Of a DNA stretch of 64,000 bases, positions 12,084 to 22,670 are shown in pieces. Position 1 is the stretch's first letter, and each line of letters opens with the position of its first letter. The DNA is from Atherinomorus stipes (Eukaryota; Chordata; Actinopteri; Atheriniformes; Atherinidae). The DNA lies in assembly GCA_023101725.1 (NCBI GenBank), contig JALJCO010003012.1, positions 489,001 through 553,000 of the forward strand, given 5' to 3'. Under the pieces are notes generated by a model. It made no database searches and was not told where the DNA came from. It was given only the letters and a program-made list of their open reading frames with translations. A program made the position numbers and the translations under genes.

Positions 12084-12948
12084 CGTCATTTTCACACTTA
12101 TCTGGGTCGAGCCAGGCGCTGCTGCAGTAGTGAAAAGGTTACAGTGTTTCAATTTTCAACTAATACAGCTCCGTTTCACATCTACTTTTTAATCACCGCA
12201 CCCAGGAGTCGCTCTACAGACTGAAGCGTTACGTATCTATGGCAACCAGATGGAAGTAGATGAATTTCAGCTGTATAGCCCGGCTGTGTTGTAAATAAAA
12301 CACACGTGAATGATGGTGTGTTGAAGACGAGACACCATTGCATGTGGAAAACAATGTTTTCATGTACTAGAGACGGTGGATTTCCAGAGAAACCAGAGCA
12401 AGATGCAGATTGATTCTGTTGAACCACGAAGTCCGGACCATACGCAGATATTATCGGCAAACAGACAGTTGAGTTGTAAACATGATCATTGACGCTTAGC
12501 CTGCTAGCCCTTGTTGGTAATTTGTCCAGTGTTTGTGAATGCCCCATTGATGTTAAAATTAGAAATACATCAGTAGTGAGCAGACACAAGCTGATACTAA
12601 ACGTACTATACAGTACAGTTTGGCCATAACCCTGTTATTTGTAATATAACACTGTCAATAAGAAGGATATCCCAATAGTACAGCTGCCTACGGATACCTG
12701 TTTAGTCAAAAAAGGCAGAGTATCCGTGATTTAGGCCGAGCTAAAGTTAGTGCGTGTTCACACATCACTCCCGCTACATTTCAGGTCGACACAAGCCGCT
12801 CCAAAACCACCCTGTATAGTCGGTCCGAGAGTGGGCAAATTAGGTCAACTACGAGCGCGAGTGGTGTGTTTACACACACCCTGTTGCGCCATGTTCGGTA
12901 CCAAAACCCAGTTAGGTCGACCTAAATGGGTCCCGTGTGAAAACGACC
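12084..12948. mobile_element. Insertion 1 in the Tc1 element: non-autonomous, Harbinger-like ends
   Basis: The left end reads CGTCATTTTCACAC and the right end, reverse-complemented, GGTCGTTTTCACAC (12 of 14 identical). Flanks are TTA (12081-12083) and TAA (12949-12951), compatible with a TWA duplication. Tc1 sequence stops at the left border and resumes at the right border, which independently supports the limits. The right part is rich in GGTCGA/AGGTCGACCT words. A 135-codon minus-strand frame at 12182-12589 lies inside and matches nothing I know. Confidence 0.55.
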
Positions 12949-13004
12949 TAAGTGTTGCCTTGCTGTCATTTCAAACCAGTCTGACCATTCTCCTCTAACA
13001 TCAA

Positions 13005-14728
13005 TGTACTTTTTCCTGGGATGTACTTTGTTTTAAAGGCCTTATAGAAGATGTTTTCAGCATTTCAGAAAGCAGAGACTGTTAGCGAGTTTTTGAATAA
13101 TGCACATGTGCAAGACCAACCTGCTAGATTCACAACTCCCTCCTCCAGCCACAGAGTAAGGTAAACAAGCCACTCCGGTGTTTAGCAGACAGCAGGTACA
13201 GATTCTTAACCTGATTTACATCATCTGGGTGCGTTCAACAAGTACACGCGGGGGCGTTCCCTTTCCTCACGCACTCCATCTGAGTAAGGCGACAGTTATA
13301 GGTGATTTCGTCTGGTTAGAGAATAATAGGAGCCAATCACTAATCGCGGGTGGGACTTTTGAAGGATGGGCGGCGTTTTGGCCGGAGGTTTTCTTTGCAC
13401 ATTCGACAAAAGTCGTTCACAGACTGTACACCGCTCGTACTAGCTGTCGCCGCCGCCGCCATGTTGTTTGACTGAAGCTTTTTGAGCTTGATAACATGTT
13501 TTGATAACTCGATCCTCTATGCGTGGTGGCTCTGGTGTCGCTCTGAGTTGCGTCACGGGTTGCGTCATTCGGTTCAACGTGAGTGGCTGAAGTAGCGTGT
13601 CAGTCAAGATGACGGACAGATCTTCTATCCAATCACATGCAAGAGTTTTAGAAAAAAAAGACTAATTTGAAATGACATCGGGTTAACTCCCTCCCCAGAT
13701 GGTATTGCAAATACCAGGTGGCGGGAGTCAGGTTAACAGATTCTCCCATCATGTCACAAACACTGCATTGCTTGATGCAGGAACTTTCACGCGAGTACAT
13801 GTGAAACAGTATAGAAATTGAAAAAATGTATATGTTCAACATTTAACTGCCTATAGAAACTAAGACTTCCAAATAATGATTTAAGAAATCTAAATACACA
13901 TTAGACCAAATCAGTAGAAAATGTTTTGCTTTTTAATATGTCTGACAGTGTTGGCAAAAATAAAGTGTTGACTGGAAAAAACACCTATTTTATCAAAAAA
14001 ATAAAATGTCAGGAGGTTGCACCAGTACATTGTTTAAACAGGCAAGATCTTGGTCTTTACTAACATACCTTCAGATTTTGCAATATAACAAATTTTTTTT
14101 TTTCAAAATTTAAACCTGTTTTATCCAAATTCTCAAGAATCAGTGACAAGTAAATGGAATGTCGTTGTCTGAATGTTGCTAACTAGCAGAATAATGTTAG
14201 CTATTTGCTGTAAACGTCAGACGAGTGCGCGCAGCTTCTGGGACACAGTGTTACACTTGCCAATCAGTCACTCTCATTGATCAGTCTCGCCTATTACCTG
14301 TTGAATTGACCATCAATCACTCTTACTATGGTAGTAAAAGTGACTGATGAGCCAATAGACAAATGACAGGTGAAGGAATGCAGATGATTGATGGATGTTT
14401 TTTCAGTCCCATTACTTTCACAGCTGATGTATAATAATATTTATATATTTAAAACTTTTAATTAATCATAGCGTATGGAGTAGTGAACCCAATTTTACCG
14501 AATATTGCAAAAATTGTTGAAAGAAAAATTTTCCATAATGCCTTTAAGAGTTCTTTTTATGGTATAAACTTTTTTTTTTTAACCTGTTTTGTTTTTAGTT
14601 TTTTCTTATTGTTTAACTGTGTAGTTCTTATTCTGATTGGCTGCTACATTGGCCAGGTCTCTCGTAAAAGAGATTAATAATCTCAATTGGACCTCCTGGT
14701 TAAATAAAGGTGAAAAAAAAACAAAAAA
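13005..14728 (+). mobile_element. Insertion 2 in the Tc1 element: LINE 3' end, itself interrupted
   Basis: Tc1 sequence ends ...CATCAA at 13004 and resumes CAAGGCATTT at 14729, joining exactly as in the intact family. The inserted DNA ends with a LINE-type 3' tail (14640-14728): CCAGGTCTCTCGTAAAAGAG, the small stem GAGATT/AATCTC, CCTGGTTAAATAAAGG and A-rich sequence. About 215 bp of LINE is left once the TTAA-flanked element at 13037-14543 is removed. The LINE clade cannot be fixed from the tail alone; it resembles fish L2/CR1-type tails. Confidence 0.6.
13037..14543. mobile_element. TTAA-flanked element nested in the LINE piece
   Basis: TTAA is repeated at 13033-13036 and 14544-14547. The ends are inverted: AGGCCTTATAGAAGAT on the left and, reverse-complemented on the right, AGGCATTATGGAAAAT. 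The 1.5-kb interior includes GC-rich blocks with GCCGCCGCCGCC near 13446 and AT-rich stretches, and has no long frame. piggyBac or Kolobok is likely from the TTAA target. Confidence 0.55.
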
Positions 14729-14848
14729 CAAGGCATTTCCATCCAGACAACTGCCGCTTGGTGAATATTGTCTCTTCTTTGGACCATTCTCTGTAAACTT
14801 TAGAGATGGTTGTGGATGAAAGTACCACAATATCATCAGTTTCTGAAC

Positions 14849-16246
14849 TGTGCGTGCGCACCTTAACTGCAGTAGAGGGGAGGAGGGAGGGAGGAGGGAG
14901 GGAGGAGTAGGGAGACGTTTCTGCTTTATGTTTCCGCCAAATATTTTGTTGTGAAACAAACTTGTGGTCTATTTAGCTAGTAAATAATTATTTTGCCTCC
15001 AAAACTCTTTTCTCAGTGTTGTATTTGTTGTTTCATAGAGGTAAACAGCTGTTCAGATAATGAAGGTGTTACTAAAGTAAAAAAATATTGGCATCAAAGA
15101 CACTTTTCCACTTGAAGCGGACTGTAGCATTCAAAGCTAGTTTTCTCAGCTTTTTGGTCAGAAACAGGCATTTTCGCAGCAACAAACCCATGTTCTACTG
15201 CAGATTACTAAAGAATGGAAAAAGCTAGAAACAAATGGGTTTTTTTCTGATAACAGAAGAGAATCTAAGCTTTCCTTTGATACATTCAGTGTTTGTATTG
15301 GCATAGTACACAATATTCTGTGGATCTCCCAAAATCAGTGAAAATGCTTAAAAATCCTGGCAATATGGAGCGCTCTGCTCGGAAAAGGTCTGGCAGTCAA
15401 TGAGTTAATATAGTACCTAAGCTGTCTTCTCAATAAATATATGTTGGATTTTTACTTGAATTTCAAGCTTATGCAAAGGTTTTTCAAGGAGGTCAAAATG
15501 TCATAACCTTGAATATGACAATAAATATTGTAACAGTGACTGGTCAAAGCATTTTATACCATCGTTATCGTTATCGTGAGCCTCCCCACAATATCATGAT
15601 AAATATCGTACTGTGATGTTCATATCGAGAAAATATTGTAATGTGAATATCGTTACATCCCTATTCACAACCTGACTGGAGCCAATTAGTTAAATGGTCT
15701 GACACAAAAATTAAAAAATGTAGACACCTGTGAAACTGACAGGACTGGAAAAGCCCCATCCAATCGTCTTGAATGGCCCATTCTCATTGATTGAATGATA
15801 TGTCCATCAAACTGAGTTGCCCTTTGTCTCTCCCTCACCCCATCTCCTTCAACCCCCCGCGCTCGCAACGCACCGTGAACGCCTCACAGTGTACACAAAC
15901 ATGGCTGCTTGCTGTTATCTGTGCAGCTGTTTGTTCCTAAAATCCACCAAAAAGAAAAAAACAGATGTGGATCAAGTCATGGAGGTGTTGACGTTTGCAG
16001 TGTGGATGTTTTACACGGCATTAGGAGTTAGAGGTAAGCCAATAATCACTTTTAGAAACGTGGCTCCTCAGCTGTTTAATAGTTAGCTAACAAGCTAGCC
16101 ACTTGGCTGTTATCGGTTATGTTCGCTAATCTGCTCGTGAACCACATATTCCTGTGCTCTGGAGCCGTGGTTTTGGGAGGGTGTATTTTTTAAAATGTCG
16201 CTTGGTTGCACTTTTGTTTTTTACAGGACCCCCACCCTGCCTTTAA
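14849..16246. mobile_element. Insertion 3 in the Tc1 element: composite of several repeats
   Basis: Tc1 sequence breaks off after AGTTTCTGAA (14846) and resumes near AGTTGTCATGACC (16251). Between lie a (GGGAGGA)n purine tract at about 14876-14908, unclassified AT-rich DNA, one end of an 'ATATCG'-rich MITE whose terminus reads TTACATCCCTA (15555-15663), and copy 2 of the TTAA-ended repeat (15890-16246, separate entry). Their order of arrival is not resolved. Confidence 0.5.
15890..16246. repeat. TTAA-ended dispersed repeat, copy 2
   Basis: Homologous to 4610-4951 in the same orientation, sharing GTTGACGTTTGCAGTGTGGA, AGCTAACAAGCTA, GGCTGTTATCG, TAAAATGTCGCTTG-type words and a right end CCCTGCCTTTAA. 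TTAA sits at 16243-16246. The 89-codon frame at 15817-16086 spans the repeat and is not a gene. Confidence 0.6.
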
Positions 16247-16357
16247 GCAAGTTGTCATGACCATGTCTACATGCCTAAATGCATTAAGCTGCTACCATGT
16301 GATTGTCTGATAATCTGTACAGGTGTAGAGTATATAATAAAGTATTTAATATGTGTT

Positions 16358-19300
16358 AGTCATCAGCACACAAAAGAAAAACCCATAGTACAACACCAAA
16401 AATAATCTCTGACAAGCACAAAATAGGGAATAGCCACAGGTAGCCACATACAACCACAAAACACAGAAAATGAGCACATTGCTGAAAACATCCATAAACA
16501 AAGTTTTAAAGGGAAAAGAGGGACCAGACATCAATCCATCTGTGGTCTTGTAATAAGAAGATGAAACAGATTAATCACAGACAGAGGAGTTCCTGTGTCT
16601 CTGCAGGTATAATGCTCTAAATCATTACCACCTTTCAGAGTCACTGCTTGAAAAGGTGTTTCCAAATCCTCATGCTGCTTCTCAAAAACAAAATTTATCA
16701 GCAAAGAACACGAGCGAGACAGACAGTAAGGGAGGCATTGTCAGCTTGTGAAGAAAAGGAAAGGTAGGAAGAAAAAAAAAGGCTAACAACACAAACAGAA
16801 AAGAGCATTGAGACAGAGAGGCAGACAGCACAGGAAGACAGCGGGGAAAGTCAAGCTTGAGAGGTTACACAAGTTTCCTGCCTTGATTAATAAAGTCTGG
16901 CTGGGGCTCAGGTCAGCTTGCTGTTCATCTAGCGCTGCACACACTTGGTGCTGCCTGCCAGCTTAGCTGTGTTGACTGACATGCCCTGGCCCCTTTTAAT
17001 TGTTCTTCAGATGGGGGCTATGCTCAAGGCTGAATCTGTTAAAATTACAGATGCAGTTATGTTCATGGCAATTAATGTGTCAGAATACAGCTTTGTGCTG
17101 CCCTATTCTGACATTTGATATGTTTAAATGGTGCATTTTTTCTGTGTAAAACTGCAGGTGAAAGTATTCATGTATGTGTATATCTACTGGCCATTCAGCA
17201 AAGCCAATGATAATACAATAATAAGGTCATATCAGTATTCATCTGACGGGCCGGAACAGGGTGGAGTGTTGATAGAAATTATATTAGGCCAGTCAAGATT
17301 AAGCACATTCACTCAAATACATACTCAGGTACTTTAAGCCTAACCCCTCATAATGGGTCCATTCAGCCACTGCATAATGGAGATCCTATTTCAAACTGGA
17401 TTTAAAAGAATCAAATAAAACATGTCATTTTGATCAAAAAGTAAGAAACACTCACCAAAATGCATCATTAGGACAGCCCTTGCCCACAGTTTAAGACATT
17501 AGGGGCGTTTAGCCATAAGGAGTGGTGAGCATAATGGGCTGGGTGTGGGTTCATCGGGTTGTCTGCTAACATTTTTATTGCCTTTTTGCTCCATACTTTA
17601 CCCATTAAAGAGTTGGAAATGTACAAAAATTGTGTGCCAATTTGCCAGTTATTTGCCCGCTAAATGTTGAAGCACTTTGCTGTCATTTGGGGTGATCAAT
17701 GCTTAATGAATTAGTCTGTTTTTCACCTCCGTTAAAGGCAGACGTGCTTAGCACCTTCCCAATCCCTCAGAGACCCTGTCTGATGGAAGCCTTCCACCCC
17801 TAATTTATGAAAAGTGAGGAGCTAAGCAGTTCATGCGTCTAGAAGTGCTAGCTTTTTGGTAAATTGCTTTTTGTGAATTCACTTGAGTCCAAAACGGAAC
17901 TCAACCTCAACTTTCATTAAACGGAGGATGAAAGAATGTCTTGAGAAGTGGCGGAAATACAGGGGAAACAGAGACAGAGAGACTCGAAGATAAATGGCAA
18001 GAGCTCAAAGCAATGTTTACATGATGGGAATGAGCGTCCTAATGCAGTGATGATTGCTGAGTGTTTCCACTGATTCCATTTAGCCTATTGAATTAGCCAG
18101 AGCTGGAGTCAGCACGCTGGCCCCAGCGCTCCAGAAACAGACACCAAGGCATCAAAATCCAATTAAATACATTTGTTAAATAATGTAATGATTTCCCAAG
18201 CATACTTTTCAGTTGGATTCCATTCATTTCCAGCCATAAAAATGCCATTGTTTTCTAAGCTTCGGAAAAGGTTATGCAGATTGATAGAATTAATTGTCTG
18301 GCAGGCAAAAAATGTCATTAGAACACTTAGATGGCCATGATGGCCCATTTATATCCCCAGTCTGTTAGCGGCCAGGCATTTTAATTTGTAACTTGACATG
18401 ATAATGTGGCTGGTCCCCTGCTCACAGACAAAAATATTACATTGATTAAAAGAGGCCGTTCATTCCTCCTTCCCAGTCACTGGACATGCAGTATCCATAC
18501 CCCTGTTAACTTTATCTCACTAACATTTAGCTTGCCATGTAACAGCGCTAATCGGTCATATGCATATTTAAAGTCATGCAGTCAAGTGTAAATGGACATT
18601 AGTGCAAATGGTTATGATAAAACTGACTATATTCTCAAATATATAAATCAAACTTGGGAATAACTGTGTAAGACATCAGATGGATGATTCTTCCTGTAAT
18701 ACATGAGAAAAGTAAATATTTAATGGAGTAAACTAACACGTTAATTATCCATTCTATAAAAGCTAGTTTTCTTTTTCTCATAGTGTGCAGAAGCCACTGT
18801 CAATGATATTAACTGTAGCACTTAACCTGAAGCAATCCTGACATTAGCTACAGCAGCATGGCTGAATATACTGACCAGACTCCAAACACCTCCTCAGAGG
18901 TCGTGGTCTTGGCTTGAGACTGAATTAGACACGGATGGAGAGCTCTCCTGCATTATGAGTGGGGGGAACGGGCGATGTTTCCACAGTAACATATTCCAGG
19001 GTGCGAAAGGACTGGATCATTAAGCCTGACTGGAGATTTCAAGGTGAAAGGTTAGAGGCACTGCAGCCCAAAGGGAGCTGCATGTGAATCTATGGTTGCA
19101 CAAGCCTCATAAACATAATAGCGATGCGCTATATGAAGAGAATTCAAGAAGAGCTCTTGATTCCTGGCAATTAAAGAAAAGAAGCTCTCCTCCTTGAGCT
19201 TCTTAGCTTGGCTTCTCCTCATCAAATCAGCTTTGTAGTTACACACTTGCTAGAATATTTAAGTAAAAAGTGAAAATGATGGGTTGAAGTGGTTCTATTT

Positions 19301-19467
19301 CTTCTTTCTGTAGCATCACAGCTTCAGTTTATCTGCTCTTCTTGAGCTGATTCTGCTAAATATTTCATTTAATCCAATAATGGCTGCAAATAGGTAAGTA
19401 TGCATCAGTAGTCATTCTACTTAAATGTAAATAATTTATGAAAAAAATACTGATTTGTTTTTTTTTC
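16358..19467. other. Intergenic; candidate conserved element at 18050-18600
   Basis: No gene is supported. The block 18050-18600 is free of simple repeats and contains AATTAATTGTCTGGCAGGC, GCATTTTAATTTGTAAC and CTTGACATGATAATG. These complex AT-rich words with homeodomain-like cores are reminiscent of vertebrate developmental enhancers. This is pattern impression only; frames of about 60 codons inside it are chance. Confidence 0.3.
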
Positions 19468-19485
19468 GGGGGGGGGGGGGGGGGG
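19468..19485. repeat. Run of 18 G after a T run
   Basis: A homopolymer of G directly preceded by a T-rich run and a single C. Length may be unreliable in the assembly. Confidence 0.9.
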
Positions 19486-20493
19486 AGGTGTCAAAATAAC
19501 TGCAAGTCAAACATATTTTATTACCATTCTTTTGTTCAAATGCAAAGTGTAATATACCTGACAAAAGTCAACATTTACAAACTGTGTTGAAGCAGTGAAC
19601 CAGCTGGAATAAGCCACAAGCAGAGCACACAGAGGGAACACAAGCAGTCACGTTTGGTGCTTAGCAATAATGAACGCCTTCATCGAAGCACCATTGTTTC
19701 TCTCCCAAGTGTCACGGTTGCCTCGCTCCTGTGACACATTTTTTTTCCTGCAATATTGTCTTTGAAACTGATAAAGCAGAATGATCAAAATACTTGGAGA
19801 CAAACGGAGAGCCACTGGTTTGGATTTTTGATTTGTGCGACTGGAAGGTGCAACACAAAGAACAACTGATGACAGTTTTTACTGTAGTTCTATATATCGT
19901 TATCAACCCTTATCAACTTTCTCTTCAAAGCAGACAGATGTGTTACATGTCCACACTTTGTACCGAGCGTCTTACACTAGAAAGGATACACAGCCTGCTG
20001 CTTGTAAGATGACACATGTGTGCAGACGGTTAAAATTAAGATCTCAGCTTCACTAACTGTGTTCAAAATATTAGGAATGGCACTTTAATAATGAGCCTCA
20101 GATTTCATGCCAGTTTGCAGGCCCTTTTTTAACCTGTCTTTGGCATAATCTGAATCTTGGCCTCAGGAGGGATGCAGTCTAAAAAGGAGAAATCAATAAA
20201 GAATCAAAGCATTCACATGGACTCACCTTAAAATCAGCTTGTCTCTGAGAAAAACAAAAAAAACCCTCATTCCCAATGTTTTTCACAGTTGGTTTCCACT
20301 GAATTCTGACATGACAGAAAAAAAAAGGCAAGACCATCTTGAAAGACAACTACCAATGACTCAAAAATCAGTACAACCAATAAATTATTGATAATATATC
20401 AAGACCTAAATATACCTCCTCTAAATTTTCAAGTACGAAAAACAACCGGGCACAAGCTACTTTTGGATTCTTTCTGACCTCTGAACAAAAATG

Positions 20494-20495
20494 GA

Positions 20496-20582
<87 letters not shown>
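20494..20582. repeat. (GAAA)n microsatellite, about 22 units
   Basis: Perfect tetranucleotide array over about 89 bp, followed immediately by a C-poor, purine- and T-rich tract (20583-20940). Confidence 0.95.
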
Positions 20583-20583
<1 letters not shown>

Positions 20584-20940
20584 GGTATTTGGAGAAGCAA
20601 AACTAGATTTTTTTAAAATTATAATTGAGGTTATTTGGGGTATAAAAAAAAGTATAATATTTTTTGAAAAAATATATTTATTTAAAAAAAATTATAATAT
20701 TAGGGTTTTAAAGAGGAAATTTTTATAACTATAAAAAAAATGCTCTAAAAGAGAAAAAAATAATGTGGGGAGAAATAATTTAAGAGAAAAGCATGTTAAG
20801 GGAAAAGAGTCACTAAAGGACAATAATAAATCCAGGGAAAAATAACTTTTTGGGAGGATAAGGAGGAAACTGTAATAAGGAATTTTAGAACATATTTCTG
20901 GGAAAATGAAGTTTTTGCGTAAGGGATTTCGGTTTTTCGT
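20583..20940. other. C-depleted low-complexity tract next to the (GAAA)n array
   Basis: I count about 18 C in the 360 bases 20581-20940 (about 5 percent), with G several times more frequent. The sequence is made of A runs, GGG words and T runs, without periodic structure. It could be a decayed purine-rich satellite or low-accuracy consensus next to a hard simple repeat. Confidence 0.6.
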
Positions 20941-21039
20941 GTAAAAACACCCTACTGTTATTTATTATAAAAATGAATTTTCAAATAAATTATTTTAAAA
21001 AAAAATAAAAAAAAAAGACGGAGGAGTTTTACGTTCCTG

Positions 21040-21760
21040 GTTATAATACTAATGCTGTGCTGTGATCCAGTCATTTTTTTTACCGGAGTGAAAATCACTT
21101 CCCAATGGAGGGAACCCAGACTGACTTGCCGTGTATCTAATACATGGCGTAGGCCAGGCTGGTGTACCAGGATAGTGTTGCGCGCGTTGTCACTCCTGGA
21201 AAATACTAAAATGAGCAAAGACAAGGCCGCTCCAAACCACGGGGCAAGCCAAGCTAACGCTAACCAAGCTAATCTGAAGTGAACAGGAACAAACAAAGAT
21301 AGGCGGTTTAAAGGTAACACATGCTCAGACTTGCTGTTAACCAGCTAAAAACTGCTGTTGCGCAACTCTGCTATAGGTTGAGACCTTCCTGGGAGCAAGC
21401 AGGGAGCTAACTATTAGCCCCCATGGCTAAAATCGGCACCCGGTCTGCTGCCTGTTGATCAAAAGGATATGTCCCTAATTACATAGTTTCAGGATTAAAT
21501 AATATCTAAATGGGTGAGTTATTAAAAAAATTCACCGCCCTCACAGTTGACACGAAGGTAAACTTGACCTATTAAACCTAAAATGATTTTTTGAACCAGG
21601 CTATAAACACATTTATTTCTGCTGGGAAGTTGGACTTTTTAACATATGGGGTTTTGCTCCGTTTTGGAGCCTGCCCCTAGTGGACGAAGAAAGAACCACA
21701 ATTAACTTTACTTCTAGGCTTCAGTCTTTTCCAGAGTTTGCCCCTTGGTAGTACCCAACA
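21040..21760. repeat. Probable dispersed teleost repeat
   Basis: The block begins near TTACCGGAGTGAAAATCACT and contains the word sets 'GAGCCTGCCCCTAGTGG' and 'CCAGAGTTTGCCCCTTGG', which I recognise as recurrent in teleost intergenic DNA. No clean terminal repeats or target duplication are visible, so class and borders are uncertain. Confidence 0.35.
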
Positions 21761-22600
21761 ACAGCATTAGTTAACACTGGTTCCTCTCCAGGTTCACACA
21801 GCTTTTACTGAAAATACATAAATGTGATGCAAAAACACAATCCTCCATTATTAAAGCAAGTTAGAGCAAAAAATCATTGTTTGGTCTTGTACCTGTTATA
21901 TGAGCTTTTAACTCTTCGTCAAATATGCCAATAAAAAACTGTTTTTTTTTTTTTTTGTTTTTTTTTTAAAGGTGTTTGTTGCCAAACCAAAAGGATTTGA
22001 TTTAACCGCTTCAAAAGTGGAGTAACAGGCTTCTAAGATCACACTGGCAAGTGACTGTTTTCTCTAAGCAGCTGAAATGAAGACACTTCAGGAGGTTCAT
22101 GTCAAAACATTTGAAATGTAGAAATGAATTTAGAATGCCAAACTGTAATTCCATCAACAGTCTATTTATATTACGACATTAAATTTAACACCCAGCTGAG
22201 CCCTGGAGGCCTTTTTATGTGTGTACGTATTTATATTTATTTGTTTTTTATGAAACTCAATGCAAATGGCTTTTGGAGCACATAGATGCAAAGCTTCAGT
22301 AAACACTGATGCATTGTTACTGATGTTAAAGGCAGCTGTTTTGTCAAAGCTGGCAGGATCTCTGAGATAAACAAATCCCTTTCTTTTGCATCAACGCCAA
22401 GATGCATCAACCTTGGCAACATTTAAAGCAAACACTGTCTAAAACTGAGCAACAGAATCGACATGAGGAGGCAGGAGATGTGTTGGGGAAGTTGTTGGAC
22501 TTTGGCTTTGGGGTCAAGAGTTTAAAAGGAATCTTGCTTTCTTTTAAAACTACACATTGTTTCAATTTGAGAAATTTTATGCTAGATGCATTTGCACGTT
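21761..22600. other. Intergenic, no gene seen
   Basis: AT-rich DNA with a long T-rich stretch at about 21942-21969. No recognisable coding or mobile sequence. Confidence 0.5.
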
Positions 22601-22609
22601 CAAGTGCCA

Positions 22610-22670
22610 TGTCGGGGACTCAAACCCAGGTCTGTTGTGCCAAAGCTCGCAACATTACTAGGCTACCCAC
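22610..22670 (-). repeat. tRNA-like SINE head (degenerate)
   Basis: On the minus strand this reads GGTAGCCTAGTAATGTTG then GAGCTTTGGCACAACAGA, CCTGGGTTTGAGTCCCCG. GGTTTGAGTCC (22616-22626, as complement) fits the internal B box of RNA polymerase III promoters, and TAGCCTAGT (22659-22666) fits part of an A box about 40 bp upstream. It does not fold into a proper tRNA, so a tRNA-derived SINE 5' end is the best reading. The SINE body and tail are not resolved. Confidence 0.5.

Larger units (their letters stand above)
11457..16357 (-). mobile_element. Tc1/mariner transposon, minus strand, split into four pieces by three insertions
   Basis: The element starts TACACTAACCGG just after TA (11455-11456). 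Four segments follow the order of one Tc1-like family when read on the minus strand: 11457-12083, 12949-13004, 14729-14848 and 16247 to about 16357. The first carries the C-terminal half of the transposase: on the minus strand QDNALCHK (catalytic DN block), FLEHNKFTVLQW and pieces of the 'GLRTVQ'-to-end region. The second holds the ACCAGTCTGACCATTCTCCT block, the third GGACCATTCTCTGTAAAC and AGAGATGGTTGTG, and the last CCATGTCTACATGCCTAAAT plus the decayed end with AATAAAGTA. Joined lengths fit one element of roughly 0.9 kb, internally deleted. The gene is long dead. Confidence 0.75.

Noticed and set aside
12182..12589. 135-codon open frame, minus strand
   Set aside because: Inside insertion 1 of the Tc1 nest; no match to any transposase or host domain I know.
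22610..22670. Possible tRNA gene
   Set aside because: B box is good but acceptor and anticodon stems do not pair; better read as a degenerate SINE head.
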